From Salegentibacter echinorum (GTDB lineage Bacteria > Bacteroidota > Bacteroidia > Flavobacteriales > Flavobacteriaceae), in contig NZ_FQVT01000005.1 in the NCBI RefSeq assembly GCF_900129445.1, positions 1-64,000 on the forward strand: a DNA stretch of 64,000 nt, given 5' to 3'. Positions 6,297 to 14,876 of the stretch are shown piece by piece (within the stretch, counting starts at the first letter, position 1; every line of letters begins with the position of its first letter). The translations under genes and the position numbers were made by a program. The notes beneath the pieces were generated by a model. It searched no databases. It saw only the letters and a list, made by a program, of their open reading frames with translations, and was not told the DNA's origin.

Positions 6297-7202
6297 TTAA
6301 AAAACCCGGTTAAGGACTTCGTCTAAATCAATAAGTAAAATGCTAAATACCCCTGCTACAATGATGAGCTTTAAAATATTGTGCAACACCAAATACTGCC
6401 ATTTCGCCTTACTAAAATAAAGGAACAACACAAAAAACAGCAGCAAAACCAGGGAGGCATAGAAGTAATAATCCATCGCGCCTATATCAAAACGCGTAAT
6501 TAAAAGCACTGTGGGTACTATGGCCAGCAGGCTTAAGACGCTTAAAAAGAACTTACTTAGTCTTTCGCCGTAAACAATAGGTATGGTTTGGTAGTTCTGC
6601 GCCAAATCGCCCTGCATATTTTCCAGGTCTTTTACCAGTTCGCGCATGACGATCATTAAATAAAGAAAAGTAGCGTGGGTAAAAATCACGGTTTCAAAGT
6701 TCTTGTAATACACAAAAACCACGAAAAAAGGCGTAATGGTAAGGATGGAAGCCACCAGGTTGCCCAAAAATAAGATGCGTTTTAAGCGATGGGAATACAG
6801 CCATATAGCAAATATATACACCGAAAAGAATAAAACCGCTCTAAAGGAAACATAACTGGCAAAGAAGATCGCCAGTAAATTAAGTATAAAATACACCGAA
6901 AGCTTAGTCCGCTGACTCACAAAACGGTCCAGCATTGTTTTTTTGGGCCTGTTGATAAGGTCTTTCTCACTGTCGTAAAAGTTATTAATAATATACCCGG
7001 AAGCAATCACCGTGGCCGAAGAAAGGATAAGGAAAAACAAATTATCATCAAACAGTACTTCTCTTAAAGGTAAGTCTCGCGCCATGATAAAAGCCGCTGT
7101 AAGATACTGCGCGATGATAAGCACCAAAATGTTATAGCCCCTTACTGCCGAAAATAAACTAAGCATTTTAAGCAATAAGCGCTTATTAGCAGTAGATGCC
7201 AT
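6297..7202 (-). CDS. UbiA-family prenyltransferase
   Basis: A 301-residue membrane protein with about eight or nine membrane segments. It has both aspartate-rich motifs of the UbiA family: NNFYDSEKDLINRPKK (residues 73-88) and KDLENMQGD in the second half. These bind Mg2+ and prenyl diphosphate. Bacteroidota homologues are often named geranylgeranylglycerol-phosphate geranylgeranyltransferase. The acceptor substrate cannot be told from the sequence. It lies 11 bp after mvk and before guaD, so the isoprenoid context is coherent. Confidence 0.85.
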   Translation of the reverse strand: MASTANKRLLLKMLSLFSAVRGYNILVLIIAQYLTAAFIMARDLPLREVLFDDNLFFLILSSATVIASGYIINNFYDSEKDLINRPKKTMLDRFVSQRTKLSVYFILNLLAIFFASYVSFRAVLFFSVYIFAIWLYSHRLKRILFLGNLVASILTITPFFVVFVYYKNFETVIFTHATFLYLMIVMRELVKDLENMQGDLAQNYQTIPIVYGERLSKFFLSVLSLLAIVPTVLLITRFDIGAMDYYFYASLVLLLFFVLFLYFSKAKWQYLVLHNILKLIIVAGVFSILLIDLDEVLNRVF

Positions 7203-7213
7203 TGTAGCAGGAT

Positions 7214-8152
7214 TTAGAAGTTGTAAACCACTTCTAAGTTATAATCTTTAAGCGATTTTCTGGCCTTTTGAATATCTTCCGTAAAGCCTAAAATATAGCC
7301 ACCACCACCGGAACCACAAAGTTTTAGGTAATAATCGTTGGTTTCTATGCCCTGTTTCCAAAGTTGGTGGAATTTCGCAGGAATCATTGGTTTAAAATTA
7401 TCGAAGACAACGTGTGAAAGTCGTTTTACGTTAGAAAACAAAGACTTTACATCTCCCTTTAGAAAATCATCTACACAGGCATCGGTATGTTTTACGAATT
7501 GATCTTTCATGATTTTCCTAAAACCTTCCTGCTTCATACTTTCCATAAAGATATTCACCATGGGACCGGTTTCGCCGGTGCTTCCGCTGTCCAGTAAAAA
7601 TACAGCGCCCTGACCGTTTTCGGTTTGGGAAGGAATCCCGGCCGGTTCAATATTATCTTTAGAATTTATCAAAATAGGAATACTCAGATAACTGTTAAGC
7701 GGATCTAAACCGGAAGATTTTCCGTGGAAAAAGGATTCCATTTCCCCAAAAATCTTTTTCAGCTTTAGCAGTTTATCGCGGGTGAGGTTCTCTAAAACCG
7801 TTATTTTATCTGTAGCGTATTTATCGTAAATGGCCGCTACCAATGCGCCACTACTCCCCACGCCGTAACCCTGCGGAATAGTAGAATCGAAATACATGCC
7901 TTTAGCGACATCTTTCTTTAAAGAAGCCAGGTCGAATTGCACCAATTGGGGATTATTTTGCTGAAGTTCATTCAAATAATCGGCAAACCTGCCTAAACTT
8001 TGGTTCGAAGCTATAGCCGCAGCAGAAGGATCTTCATCTACTTTTAGCGCGCCATTGTAGAAATTATAAGGTATGGATAAACCTTTGGAATCTTTAATGA
8101 TTCCATATTCCCCGAATAGCAGGATTTTTGAGTAAAATAAAGGTCCTTTCAT
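7214..8152 (-). CDS. mvk: Mevalonate kinase (GHMP kinase)
   Basis: A 312-residue GHMP kinase that should phosphorylate mevalonate with ATP. The ATP-binding loop GYGVGSSGA is at residues 95-103, KILLFGEYGI (residues 9-18) is the N-terminal substrate strand, and LCGSGGGGYILGF near the C-terminus is GHMP motif 3. A FHGKSSGLDPLNSYLSIP segment gives the conserved aspartate loop of mevalonate kinase. It leads the mvk-ubiA-guaD operon. mvaD lies upstream on the same strand but is separated by a toxin-antitoxin remnant. Confidence 0.87.
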   Translation of the reverse strand: MKGPLFYSKILLFGEYGIIKDSKGLSIPYNFYNGALKVDEDPSAAAIASNQSLGRFADYLNELQQNNPQLVQFDLASLKKDVAKGMYFDSTIPQGYGVGSSGALVAAIYDKYATDKITVLENLTRDKLLKLKKIFGEMESFFHGKSSGLDPLNSYLSIPILINSKDNIEPAGIPSQTENGQGAVFLLDSGSTGETGPMVNIFMESMKQEGFRKIMKDQFVKHTDACVDDFLKGDVKSLFSNVKRLSHVVFDNFKPMIPAKFHQLWKQGIETNDYYLKLCGSGGGGYILGFTEDIQKARKSLKDYNLEVVYNF

Positions 8153-8474
8153 ATTGTTTTCGTGTTTTTTATGGGGCTACCCGGCATCTAAAAGACTAGA
8201 AAAGTCAGTCTATTTATTTCCAAACAAGTAGCAGCTTTTATTTAAAGTTACAAGCAATATTCTAGCCAAACCCACAATCTATAAAACTTCACCCATTTTA
8301 TTAAGAAAAAGATTCCATTAATTTAAACAATACATTTGATTTTCTCAAAAAAATCTTTTTCCTTAAAAAACTATTCGGCAAAGTTAAGAAATCTAATCCA
8401 CTTTTCACTTCCCCGTGTTATTTCTCGATTAAATATGTTTGGAAAGATATGCTATACGCAAAGAGCCTTAGGAA
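8153..8474. other. Intergenic stretch with no recognised gene
   Basis: These 322 bp between mvk and the broken toxin gene are AT-rich. I see no ORF, RNA or convincing hairpin in them. The promoter of mvk probably lies here. Confidence 0.4.
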
Positions 8475-8798
8475 TTAGTATTCATTGAGACTTTTTATTT
8501 CTTTTGAATAATTATTTAAAATAGTAGTCACTAAATAATGATTATGTCTTTTCTCAAAAAAACACATACCAAGTAGTGCGCTGGCTGGTCTTATAAAACA
8601 TATAATAATTACCTAAATTCTTTATTTCCTTAGGTGTAATTTTATGTGGAAAGCTATTTATTTCTGTAATTATGTAATCAACAAGCTTAGCTACATAATT
8701 TTGAGCATTTCGTAAGTAAAATAACCTTCCGAAAAAAGGGTGTACACCAAATCGTCGAAATACGCTAAGGTTCCTCTCGTAAAGATTACTTTTTCCAC
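8475..8798 (-). pseudogene. ParE/RelE-like toxin broken by two homopolymer frameshifts
   Basis: Joining frames gives a 107-residue toxin-like protein beginning with the GTG at 8798 that overlaps the antitoxin: EKVIFTRGTLAYFDDLVYTL, then EGYFTYE, then NAQNYVAKLVDYI, FPHKITPKEIKNLG, YKTSQRTTWYVFFEK and a tail ending ILNNYSKEIKSLNEY. This matches a Bacteroidota plasmid-stabilisation-type toxin I recognise (YFDDLVY, FPHK.TP, RTTWYIFFE). One A is missing near 8708-8710 (a run of three where four would keep the frame), and one extra T sits in the seven-base run 8556-8562. The two shifts cancel, but the middle of the protein is out of frame. Sequencing error is possible. Confidence 0.7.
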
Positions 8799-8995
8799 GG
8801 ATAAGAATTTATTCTTTTTCGCATCTCTGCTTTAAACTCCTTACCGGTATATCCATTCTCCCATTCTTTGTCAAAATCGAACCCACTTTCTTTTTCTACA
8901 TCTTCATTTATAGCTTCCACCTGGGCTAAAACCTCGCGATCTTCAACATCGCTTAACCATCTTAAAAGTTCGAGCTTTTTTATTTCCATCTCCAT
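8786..8995 (-). CDS. Putative antitoxin of the broken toxin gene
   Basis: A 69-residue acidic protein (MEMEIKKLELLRWLSDVEDREVLAQVEAI). I chose the ATG at 8995 because the longer reading begins with a TTG three codons earlier. The N-terminal KLELLRWLSDVEDREVLAQV helix is common in small Bacteroidota antitoxins, and a C-terminal Lys-rich tail follows. It overlaps the first codons of the downstream toxin remnant by 13 bp, the usual antitoxin-toxin arrangement. It has no recognised DNA-binding domain. The toxin is frameshifted, so the antitoxin may be a relic. Confidence 0.65.
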   Translation of the reverse strand: MEMEIKKLELLRWLSDVEDREVLAQVEAINEDVEKESGFDFDKEWENGYTGKEFKAEMRKRINSYPWKK

Positions 8996-9045
8996 AGCTA
9001 ACAATTTTAAAACATAGAAAAATACGAATAAAATCTTATTTAAGT

Positions 9046-10140
9046 TTATTTTGAAAGGTTTAATTCTACGGCACCTGTACCTACACGGTCACAGATGTAC
9101 TGCTCTTTTTCGCAATATATAATCAGTTTATTTTTAATAAAATCTAAAACTTTTTTAGCGTCTTTTTTGGGATAAAGCACGTGCACGTTAGCTCCTGCAT
9201 CTAAAGTAAAACAAACCGGGGTTTTGGTAAGCTCCCTATATGCCCATATTTTATTGATAATCTCAAGCGTATTTGGTTTCATTAAAATAAAATAAGGCTT
9301 ACTGCTCATCATCATCGTATGCAAACTAAGCGCCTCACTTTCTACAATCTCCATAAAATCCTGAAGGTTCCCTGAAGCAAGAACTGTTTTCAACTGGTCT
9401 AAATTCTCGTGAGCCTGGGCAAACCTGGCTTGAGCATAAGGATGACCGTGCATTAAATTATGGCCTACGCTACTACTCACCTGCTTTTGCCCCTTGTCCA
9501 CCAGCAAAATAGTATCCTGAAAAGATTTAAAAACCTCGGCTACCTCTTCCTCATATTTTATTCCGTAGCAATCATTACTTCCAGACAAACTCTTATGTTT
9601 TCCCCATTCAATAAGCGGCCCTTCAATACTGCGGCAGGCGCTTCCCGAGCCTAAACGTGCCAAAAAGGATGCTTTTCTATTAAAAAATTCAGGATTCATT
9701 TCTGGATTTAATTTTTGTTCCAGGCTCATTACGCATAAAGCCAGGGCGCTCATCCCGCTGGCAGAAGAGGCGATTCCACTGCTGTGTGGAAAAGAGTTTT
9801 CCGTGGAAATTTTAAAAGTGTAATCTTTTAAAAACGGTGAATACTTCGCAATGCGCTCAAAAAACTGCTGAATTTTAGGTTTAAAACTGTCCTTTTGTTT
9901 TCCTTCAAAATAAAGATCGAACTCAAAATTATCGCTTTTGGTGGTTTTCTTCTGAAACTCTAAAAGAGTAGTTGTTTTACAATTATTAAGGGTATAACTC
10001 AAGGACGGATTTGCCGGAATTTGATTTTCTTTCTTTCCCCAATATTTTATAAGTGCGATATTACTGGGCGATTCCCAGCCTACCCGGCCGCTATCGATTT
10101 TTGTTGAATATTCTCCCGGGATAAAATCCTGTTCCTGCAT
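9046..10140 (-). CDS. mvaD: Diphosphomevalonate decarboxylase
   Basis: A 364-residue GHMP enzyme that decarboxylates mevalonate 5-diphosphate to isopentenyl diphosphate. NIALIKYWGK (residues 27-36) and the phosphate loop SSGIASSASG (120-129) are diagnostic. LDAGANVHVLYP near the C-terminus carries the catalytic aspartate region. The ATG at 10140 is preferred: a longer frame begins with TTG at 10164, which falls inside a perfect -7 box (10162-10169). It heads the minus-strand isoprenoid group, split from mvk by a toxin-antitoxin pair. Confidence 0.93.
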   Translation of the reverse strand: MQEQDFIPGEYSTKIDSGRVGWESPSNIALIKYWGKKENQIPANPSLSYTLNNCKTTTLLEFQKKTTKSDNFEFDLYFEGKQKDSFKPKIQQFFERIAKYSPFLKDYTFKISTENSFPHSSGIASSASGMSALALCVMSLEQKLNPEMNPEFFNRKASFLARLGSGSACRSIEGPLIEWGKHKSLSGSNDCYGIKYEEEVAEVFKSFQDTILLVDKGQKQVSSSVGHNLMHGHPYAQARFAQAHENLDQLKTVLASGNLQDFMEIVESEALSLHTMMMSSKPYFILMKPNTLEIINKIWAYRELTKTPVCFTLDAGANVHVLYPKKDAKKVLDFIKNKLIIYCEKEQYICDRVGTGAVELNLSK

Positions 10141-10161
10141 TTGGTAGCTATTAAAAACGTT

Positions 10162-10169
10162 CAAAGTTA
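10162..10169 (-). promoter_or_regulatory. Likely mvaD promoter -7 box
   Basis: Minus-strand TAACTTTG matches TAnnTTTG exactly and sits 21 bp upstream of the mvaD ATG. No clear TTG is seen 19 bp further upstream, so only half of the promoter is supported. Confidence 0.45.
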
Positions 10170-10698
10170 GAAGACACTCGTTCGCGAATCTTCCCTTTAA
10201 CGTGTATTTATTTAATAATTTTCACCTACAAAGATAAGTGTTACCCGCAAACCTGATCATTTCAAACTTCTATATTTTGAATTCTGAAATTCGATAATAG
10301 ACAAAAAACACTAAGATTATATTCTAACCTAATACTTTTCTGTCTTTGCGGCAAAAATGGCCTAAGCTTTTTCAAAACCCAAATTTTAAAAAAACTCATT
10401 GATGTCCGATAAAAATGTAACTAACTAGCGTATTCTCTTTTATAGCCAAGTCTAAAAACGACCTCATAATTGCCCTCTTTGCTATTTGAAACCCTCGAAA
10501 AAAAGAGTTAACTGAAGAATATTAATTATGAAAAAACAGGATGTTCAGTTAGTTAGAATTGAGTCTTTTCTCTTTTTTCCTGCAGCAAAGCGATCTTGTT
10601 TCTTTACCGGACAATAGTGAAAAAAATATAAATTAACCGATAAAAACCTAATGGCAGAACCAAAATAAATTTTTACTTTAGTGTTCAAACCAACCAAA
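10170..10698. other. Divergent intergenic region, nothing recognised
   Basis: This 529-bp AT-rich stretch lies between the mvaD promoter (minus) and tspO (plus). I see no ORF or RNA. TACTTTAG at 10676-10683 is one base from a -7 box and could serve tspO. Confidence 0.35.
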
Positions 10699-11175
10699 AT
10701 GACCAGAAAACTGCTATTTCAAAGCTCGGCAGCCATTGGCATTTGTCTGTTTTTCGGATTTTTAGGCGCCATTGCGACCCAAACCGGAATTGATGGCTGG
10801 TACCCGCAATTAAACAAACCCTGGTTTCATCCGCCAACCTGGATCTTTGGTCCGGTTTGGATAGGGATGTATATTTTAATGGGCGTAGCGGCGGGAATCG
10901 TTTGGAATAAGGGTTTTTATCATAAATGGGTAAAAACCGCGCTCTATCACTTCGGGTTTCAGCTTTTATTAAACGGCTCCTGGTCCTTGCTATTCTTCGG
11001 GATGCAACAACCTCTTTTGGCCTTATTGAATATCATTGCCCTTTTTATATTGGTCTTGTTAACCATAAAATGGTTTAAAGTGGTAAGCTTAACAGCCACC
11101 TACCTTCTAATCCCCTATGCCGTTTGGGTTCTTTTTGCCCTGGTACTTAATTTTGAAATTTGGCGATTAAATTAG
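10699..11175 (+). CDS. tspO: TspO/MBR family tryptophan-rich sensory protein
   Basis: A 158-residue five-TM membrane protein. The start reads MTRKLLFQSSAAIGICLFFG. WYPQLNKPWFHPPTWIFGPVW is the conserved TspO/peripheral benzodiazepine receptor motif, and WNKGF, LNGSWSLLFFG and tryptophan-rich C-terminal helices complete the family pattern. Homologues bind porphyrins and link to stress or light responses. I preferred the ATG at 10699 over a GTG at 10681. The gene stands alone between divergent and convergent neighbours. Confidence 0.93.
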   Translation: MTRKLLFQSSAAIGICLFFGFLGAIATQTGIDGWYPQLNKPWFHPPTWIFGPVWIGMYILMGVAAGIVWNKGFYHKWVKTALYHFGFQLLLNGSWSLLFFGMQQPLLALLNIIALFILVLLTIKWFKVVSLTATYLLIPYAVWVLFALVLNFEIWRLN

Positions 11176-11201
11176 TCGGTAGCGCACTTTCCAAACAACT
11201 T

Positions 11202-12419
11202 TTAATCCTTCGCAATATGTTGTGCCGCTAAATATGCGCCGGTCCAGGCATTTTGAAAATTAAAGCCTCCGGTAATTGCATCTATATTTAAAACCTCTCC
11301 CGCCAAAAACAGGTTTTTATAAAGTTTGCTTTCAAAAGTTTTAAAATCAATTTCCTTTAGATCTACTCCCCCCGCGGTCACAAACTCTTCTTTAAATGTA
11401 CTTTTTCCGTTTACCTGAAAAATGCCGGCGGTAAGTTCTTTAGCCAAAGCTTGCAACTGCTTTTTATTTAAATTAGCCCAGGTTGTATCGCGTTCAATTC
11501 CTACTGACTGTGCCAGGTTTCTCCACAACCTTTTCGGTAAACCGAATTGCGCATTTTTTAAAACCTGCTGTTTCGCAAGTGCTATTTTCAATTCCTTTAA
11601 ACGCTCTAAAATTTCTTCGGAAGTAGTTTCCGGAAGCCAATTTACCAGTAATTCAAATTTATAATCCAAAGTTTCCAGGGCTCTGGCACCCCAGGCAGAA
11701 AGTTTTAAAATTCCGGGACCACTCATTCCCCAATGTGTGATTAACAAAGGTCCTGTACTTGCCAGGTTTATATTTTTTGCTGAAATTTTAACAGCAGCTT
11801 CTGTAGCAATACCGGGAATATCTTTAATACGTTCGTCTGTAATATTGAAGGTGAAAAGTGAGGGTACAGGTTCAATAATACTATGACCTAATTTTTTAAG
11901 TAATTTCCATATTTTAGGATTACTACCGGCAGCAAGCATAATTTTTTCCGCAGAAAAATCGGTGTTCTTCGTTTTTATATGCCAAATATTATCTTGCTGC
12001 TGAAAGCTTTGTACCGCTTCTCCTTTAAAAACTTTAATTTTTAAACGTTCTACTTCCTGAAGAAAACAATTGATAATACTTTGAGAGTCATCTGAAACCG
12101 GGAAAATACGCCCATCATCCTCAATTTTAAGCTCCACACCTCTTTTTTGAAACCACTCCATCGTATCTCCCGTCATAAAACTGTGAAAAGGTCCCAGCAG
12201 TTCTTTTTCACCCCGCGGATAATTCAAGCTAAGTTCTTTCGGGATAAATTGGGCGTGGGTCACATTACACCTTCCGCCTCCCGAAATCTTCACTTTGGTA
12301 AGCACCTCTTTCCCACGTTCTAAAATGGCAATTTTTAAGTGAGGATTAATTTCCGCAGCATTAATTGCAGTGAAAAATCCGGCGGCGCCTCCGCCAATTA
12401 TAATGATATCGAAATTCAT
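11202..12419 (-). CDS. YhiN/HI0933-family FAD-dependent flavoprotein
   Basis: A 405-residue FAD protein of the HI0933 family. The N-terminal Rossmann motif is GGGAAG at residues 9-14, followed by KISGGGRCNVTHA, the family's highly conserved loop. FLAGEVLNIDAITGGFNFQNAWTGAY near the C-terminus is the second FAD-binding motif. The molecular function is not established. It is convergent with tspO, the two stops being 26 bp apart. Confidence 0.9.
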   Translation of the reverse strand: MNFDIIIIGGGAAGFFTAINAAEINPHLKIAILERGKEVLTKVKISGGGRCNVTHAQFIPKELSLNYPRGEKELLGPFHSFMTGDTMEWFQKRGVELKIEDDGRIFPVSDDSQSIINCFLQEVERLKIKVFKGEAVQSFQQQDNIWHIKTKNTDFSAEKIMLAAGSNPKIWKLLKKLGHSIIEPVPSLFTFNITDERIKDIPGIATEAAVKISAKNINLASTGPLLITHWGMSGPGILKLSAWGARALETLDYKFELLVNWLPETTSEEILERLKELKIALAKQQVLKNAQFGLPKRLWRNLAQSVGIERDTTWANLNKKQLQALAKELTAGIFQVNGKSTFKEEFVTAGGVDLKEIDFKTFESKLYKNLFLAGEVLNIDAITGGFNFQNAWTGAYLAAQHIAKD

Positions 12420-12420
12420 G

Positions 12421-12560
12421 CGGTTTTCTGTTGTGAGTTCTCAGTTATCGGTTGTGAGGTTGTGGGTTGTGGGTTGTGGTTCGCTGCGATGTCCAGTTCT
12501 TTAACTTGTCTTATTTCTTGTTTCTTTTTTCTTTTTTCTCGTCTCTTGTTTCCTGTCTCC
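12421..12560. repeat. Low-complexity GTTGTGG and pyrimidine-rich stretch
   Basis: On the plus strand, tandem GTTGTGGGTTGTGG units (12457-12480 and around) are followed by a T/C-rich run of TTTCTTTTTTC type units to about 12558. No gene is present. Degenerate blocks of this type recur near 46140-46195 and 51615-51655, with TTGAACCTTGAACC-like phrases. Confidence 0.5.
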
Positions 12561-12561
12561 T

Positions 12562-13251
12562 CTAAAATAGTCTATCGGGGAAATCGGAAATTATTCCATC
12601 CACGCCAAACTCCAGCATTCTTTGAATATCTCTGGGTTCGTTTACTGTCCAAACATTTACCTTAAATCCTGCGGCCTGTGATTTCTTTACATTTTCCCTT
12701 GTAATAATTCCCAAAGAAGGATGTATGGCCGAGGCATTTAGCAGTTTGCCAAGTTCAATAGCTTCAGGGACACTGGCTTTACTCAGCACCCCTAACGGCA
12801 CTTTATCTTCTAGCTTTCGCATTTGAAACAATTCGTTTTTCTGAAAACTGGAAATGATAAATTCGTCATATTTCCAATCATTTTCTATAATATGATTTTT
12901 AATAATTTCAGCCGTAGCTTTTGCGGTATTTAAACCTTTCAGCTCAATATTCACGCTACATTTACCGACGATTAACCCCAGGACCTCGGTAAGTAATGGG
13001 ATCTTATAAGCATTTTCTACTTTTAGTGCCTTTAATTCAGCAAAAGTTTTATTCGCAACTTCTCCGCTGCCATTTGTGGTACGATCTAAGGTAAAATCGT
13101 GGAACACAACAATTTCTCCCGTTTTACAGCGATGCACATCAATTTCTATCGCATCCACACCAAATTCTAAAGCCTTCTGAATACTCTCCAGGGTATTTTC
13201 GGCCAAATATCCTTTTGCACCGCGATGTCCTATCTTTAAAATACTGCCCAT
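12562..13251 (-). CDS. Glycerophosphodiester phosphodiesterase
   Basis: A 229-residue GDPD (UgpQ/GlpQ-like) enzyme that hydrolyses glycerophosphodiesters to glycerol-3-phosphate and an alcohol. Catalytic residues are visible: H9-R10, E18-N19, E36/D38 and H51-D52 in GHRG, ENTLESI, EIDVH and VFHDFTLDRTTNGSG. WTVNEP and GVDGIISDFP close the barrel. The ATG at 13251 starts MGSILKIGHRG; the reading from 13287 adds twelve unlikely residues. There is no signal peptide, so it is probably cytoplasmic. Confidence 0.9.
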   Translation of the reverse strand: MGSILKIGHRGAKGYLAENTLESIQKALEFGVDAIEIDVHRCKTGEIVVFHDFTLDRTTNGSGEVANKTFAELKALKVENAYKIPLLTEVLGLIVGKCSVNIELKGLNTAKATAEIIKNHIIENDWKYDEFIISSFQKNELFQMRKLEDKVPLGVLSKASVPEAIELGKLLNASAIHPSLGIITRENVKKSQAAGFKVNVWTVNEPRDIQRMLEFGVDGIISDFPDRLF

Positions 13252-13403
13252 TGCGCAAATGTATAGAAATTGAATGAAAACCAACATTGGCCGTAACGCC
13301 TGGAAATACCTTTCGAATTTTAAATAAGATTTATCCAGACTTTAACACCTACTTATTAAACTAAGTCTTTATTTTTAGAAAACTAAGCAAATATTGGAAT
13401 ATT

Positions 13404-13925
13404 ATGGAAAAATGGTTTGAAGCATCTGCAACTTCCCTTATCGCTATCGCGGTTTCGGCAATAGGAATTTATATAGCAATTATTCTTTTTACCCGGCTGG
13501 CTGGGAAACGAAGTTTTTCTAAAATGTCAAGTTTCGACTTTGCCATGACCATAGCAATAGGTTCTATAATTGCCTCCAGCATTTTATCATCATCGGTAAG
13601 TTTGTTGCAAGGGGTTTTCGGTTTGGCGGTAGTCTATCTTTTGCAAAGCTGTGTTGCTTTTTTAAGGCGTTATAATTGGTTTCAGGAAGGGGTAGATAAT
13701 TCTCCTTTACTTTTAATGGATGGACAAAATATACTTTATGAAAATCTAAGGAAAGCGCGCGTCACAGAAAGTGATTTACGCTCTAAACTAAGAGAAGCCA
13801 ATGTTATTGAACTATCTGAAGTTAGAGCGGTGATCTTTGAAGCTACCGGGGATATTTCTGTGTTACACAGCGCAAATGATGATAAAAACTTAGAGTCCTG
13901 GCTACTTAAAGATGTGCAAGATTAA
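13404..13925 (+). CDS. DUF421 (YetF-like) membrane protein
   Basis: A 173-residue protein with three N-terminal membrane segments (about residues 10-30, 44-60 and 65-85) and a C-terminal cytoplasmic domain. Conserved elements are RLAGKRSFSKMSSFDFAMTIAIGSI, LLLMDGQNILYENLRKARVTESDLRSKLREANV and RAVIFEATGDISVL, which match DUF421/YetF. The role in Bacteroidota is unknown. It is monocistronic on the plus strand. Confidence 0.87.
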   Translation: MEKWFEASATSLIAIAVSAIGIYIAIILFTRLAGKRSFSKMSSFDFAMTIAIGSIIASSILSSSVSLLQGVFGLAVVYLLQSCVAFLRRYNWFQEGVDNSPLLLMDGQNILYENLRKARVTESDLRSKLREANVIELSEVRAVIFEATGDISVLHSANDDKNLESWLLKDVQD

Positions 13926-14093
13926 TTTACATTAAAAAGAGCAGAAGTCTGGTAACCGATAAATCCTAACTTCCTCAATTAAAGGCTGTGTTAATCTTTT
14001 TCCATTTTAAACTAATTTATTCTTAATCTCTATTGGTAAAAAGTCTTAAGCGCTTAGCTTTAGGCTAAAGTGAAAAGTTATAATACTGGAGAT

Positions 14094-14240
14094 ACTTCGA
14101 CAAGTCCAGTATAGACGCTTCGAGAGGCTTAGCATTAACACGTTAACGAGCGCAAGATATGATTGTCGAATTTTTTGTGATTAAGTACAACAAGAGCTTC
14201 GACAGGCTAGCTTGACGTGTATCAGGCTCAGCCTGACTTA
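14094..14240. repeat. REP-like repeats with CTTCGACAGGCT and TCAGGCTCAGCCTGA
   Basis: Three degenerate blocks lie in the 327-bp gap before paiB: CTTCGACAAG near 14095, CTTCGAGAGGCT near 14118, and CTTCGACAGGCTAGCTTGAC near 14194, ending in the near-palindrome TCAGGCTCAGCCTGA (14223-14237). They resemble REP-type repeats common in Bacteroidota. A further copy lies at 15458-15480. Otherwise the gap from 13926 to 14252 holds nothing recognised. Confidence 0.6.
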
Positions 14241-14252
14241 AAAAATTAGAAC

Positions 14253-14876
14253 ATGTATCAACCTGAAAAATACAAAAAAGAAGATAGGGAGTTTATTTAT
14301 AATTTTATACAGGAGCATCCTTTTGCGACTTTTGTAACTAAAGGAGCGCAACTTCTGGCGACTCATATTCCTGTTTTAGTAGAAGGTACACCAGAGGATT
14401 TCATCCTCTACTCCCATATTGCCAATCATAATGAACAATTTGATTTTTTAAAAGATGATTCTGAAGCTTTACTTATTTTTCAGGGGCCTCATGATTATAT
14501 TTCCTCCTCCTGGTATGAACATAAAGATATTAGCACCTGGGATTATTCAGCGGTTCATGTGAATGCAAAAATAAGCCTTCAATCACGGGAAGAGTTAGAA
14601 ACTTCACTTCAAAAATTGGTAAAACATTTTGAAAAGCAACAGGAAAACCCTTTGTATTATAAGGATATTCCAAAACAAATGAGGAAAGACCACCTACCTT
14701 TAATCACGGGTTTTTGGGCAGCACCAACCCGCATTCAGGCTATTGCAAAATTGCATCAGGGGTATAGCGAAAAGGATATAAATTCGATTACCAAACATTT
14801 GGAAAATCAAGAAAATAATATAAATTCCGCGTTAAGCGAAAACATTAAAAAAGAGCATAATGCACGAAATAAATAA
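14253..14876 (+). CDS. paiB: PaiB-family FMN-binding protein
   Basis: A 207-residue protein of the PaiB family (FMN-binding split barrel). Conserved pieces are MYQPEKYKKEDREFIYNFI, HPFATFVT, ATHIPVL, SHIANHNEQF, FQGPHDYISSSWY, VHVNAKISL and MRKDHLPLITGFW. In Bacillus, PaiB is a transcriptional repressor of sporulation and protease genes; the role here is unknown. It overlaps the next gene by 17 bp, implying cotranslation. Confidence 0.85.
   Translation: MYQPEKYKKEDREFIYNFIQEHPFATFVTKGAQLLATHIPVLVEGTPEDFILYSHIANHNEQFDFLKDDSEALLIFQGPHDYISSSWYEHKDISTWDYSAVHVNAKISLQSREELETSLQKLVKHFEKQQENPLYYKDIPKQMRKDHLPLITGFWAAPTRIQAIAKLHQGYSEKDINSITKHLENQENNINSALSENIKKEHNARNK

Noticed and set aside
8702-8798. 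A different open frame reading RNLSVFRRFGVHPFFGRL
   Set aside because: It lacks the toxin-family pattern; the joined frame with YFDDLVY and EGYFTYE fits the family.
10141-10164. mvaD start at a TTG (10164)
   Set aside because: This TTG is inside a promoter -7 box; the ATG at 10140 gives the family's usual N-terminus.
12421-12560. Low-complexity block as a regulatory array
   Set aside because: The units are degenerate and irregular, and similar decayed phrases occur in other intergenic gaps.
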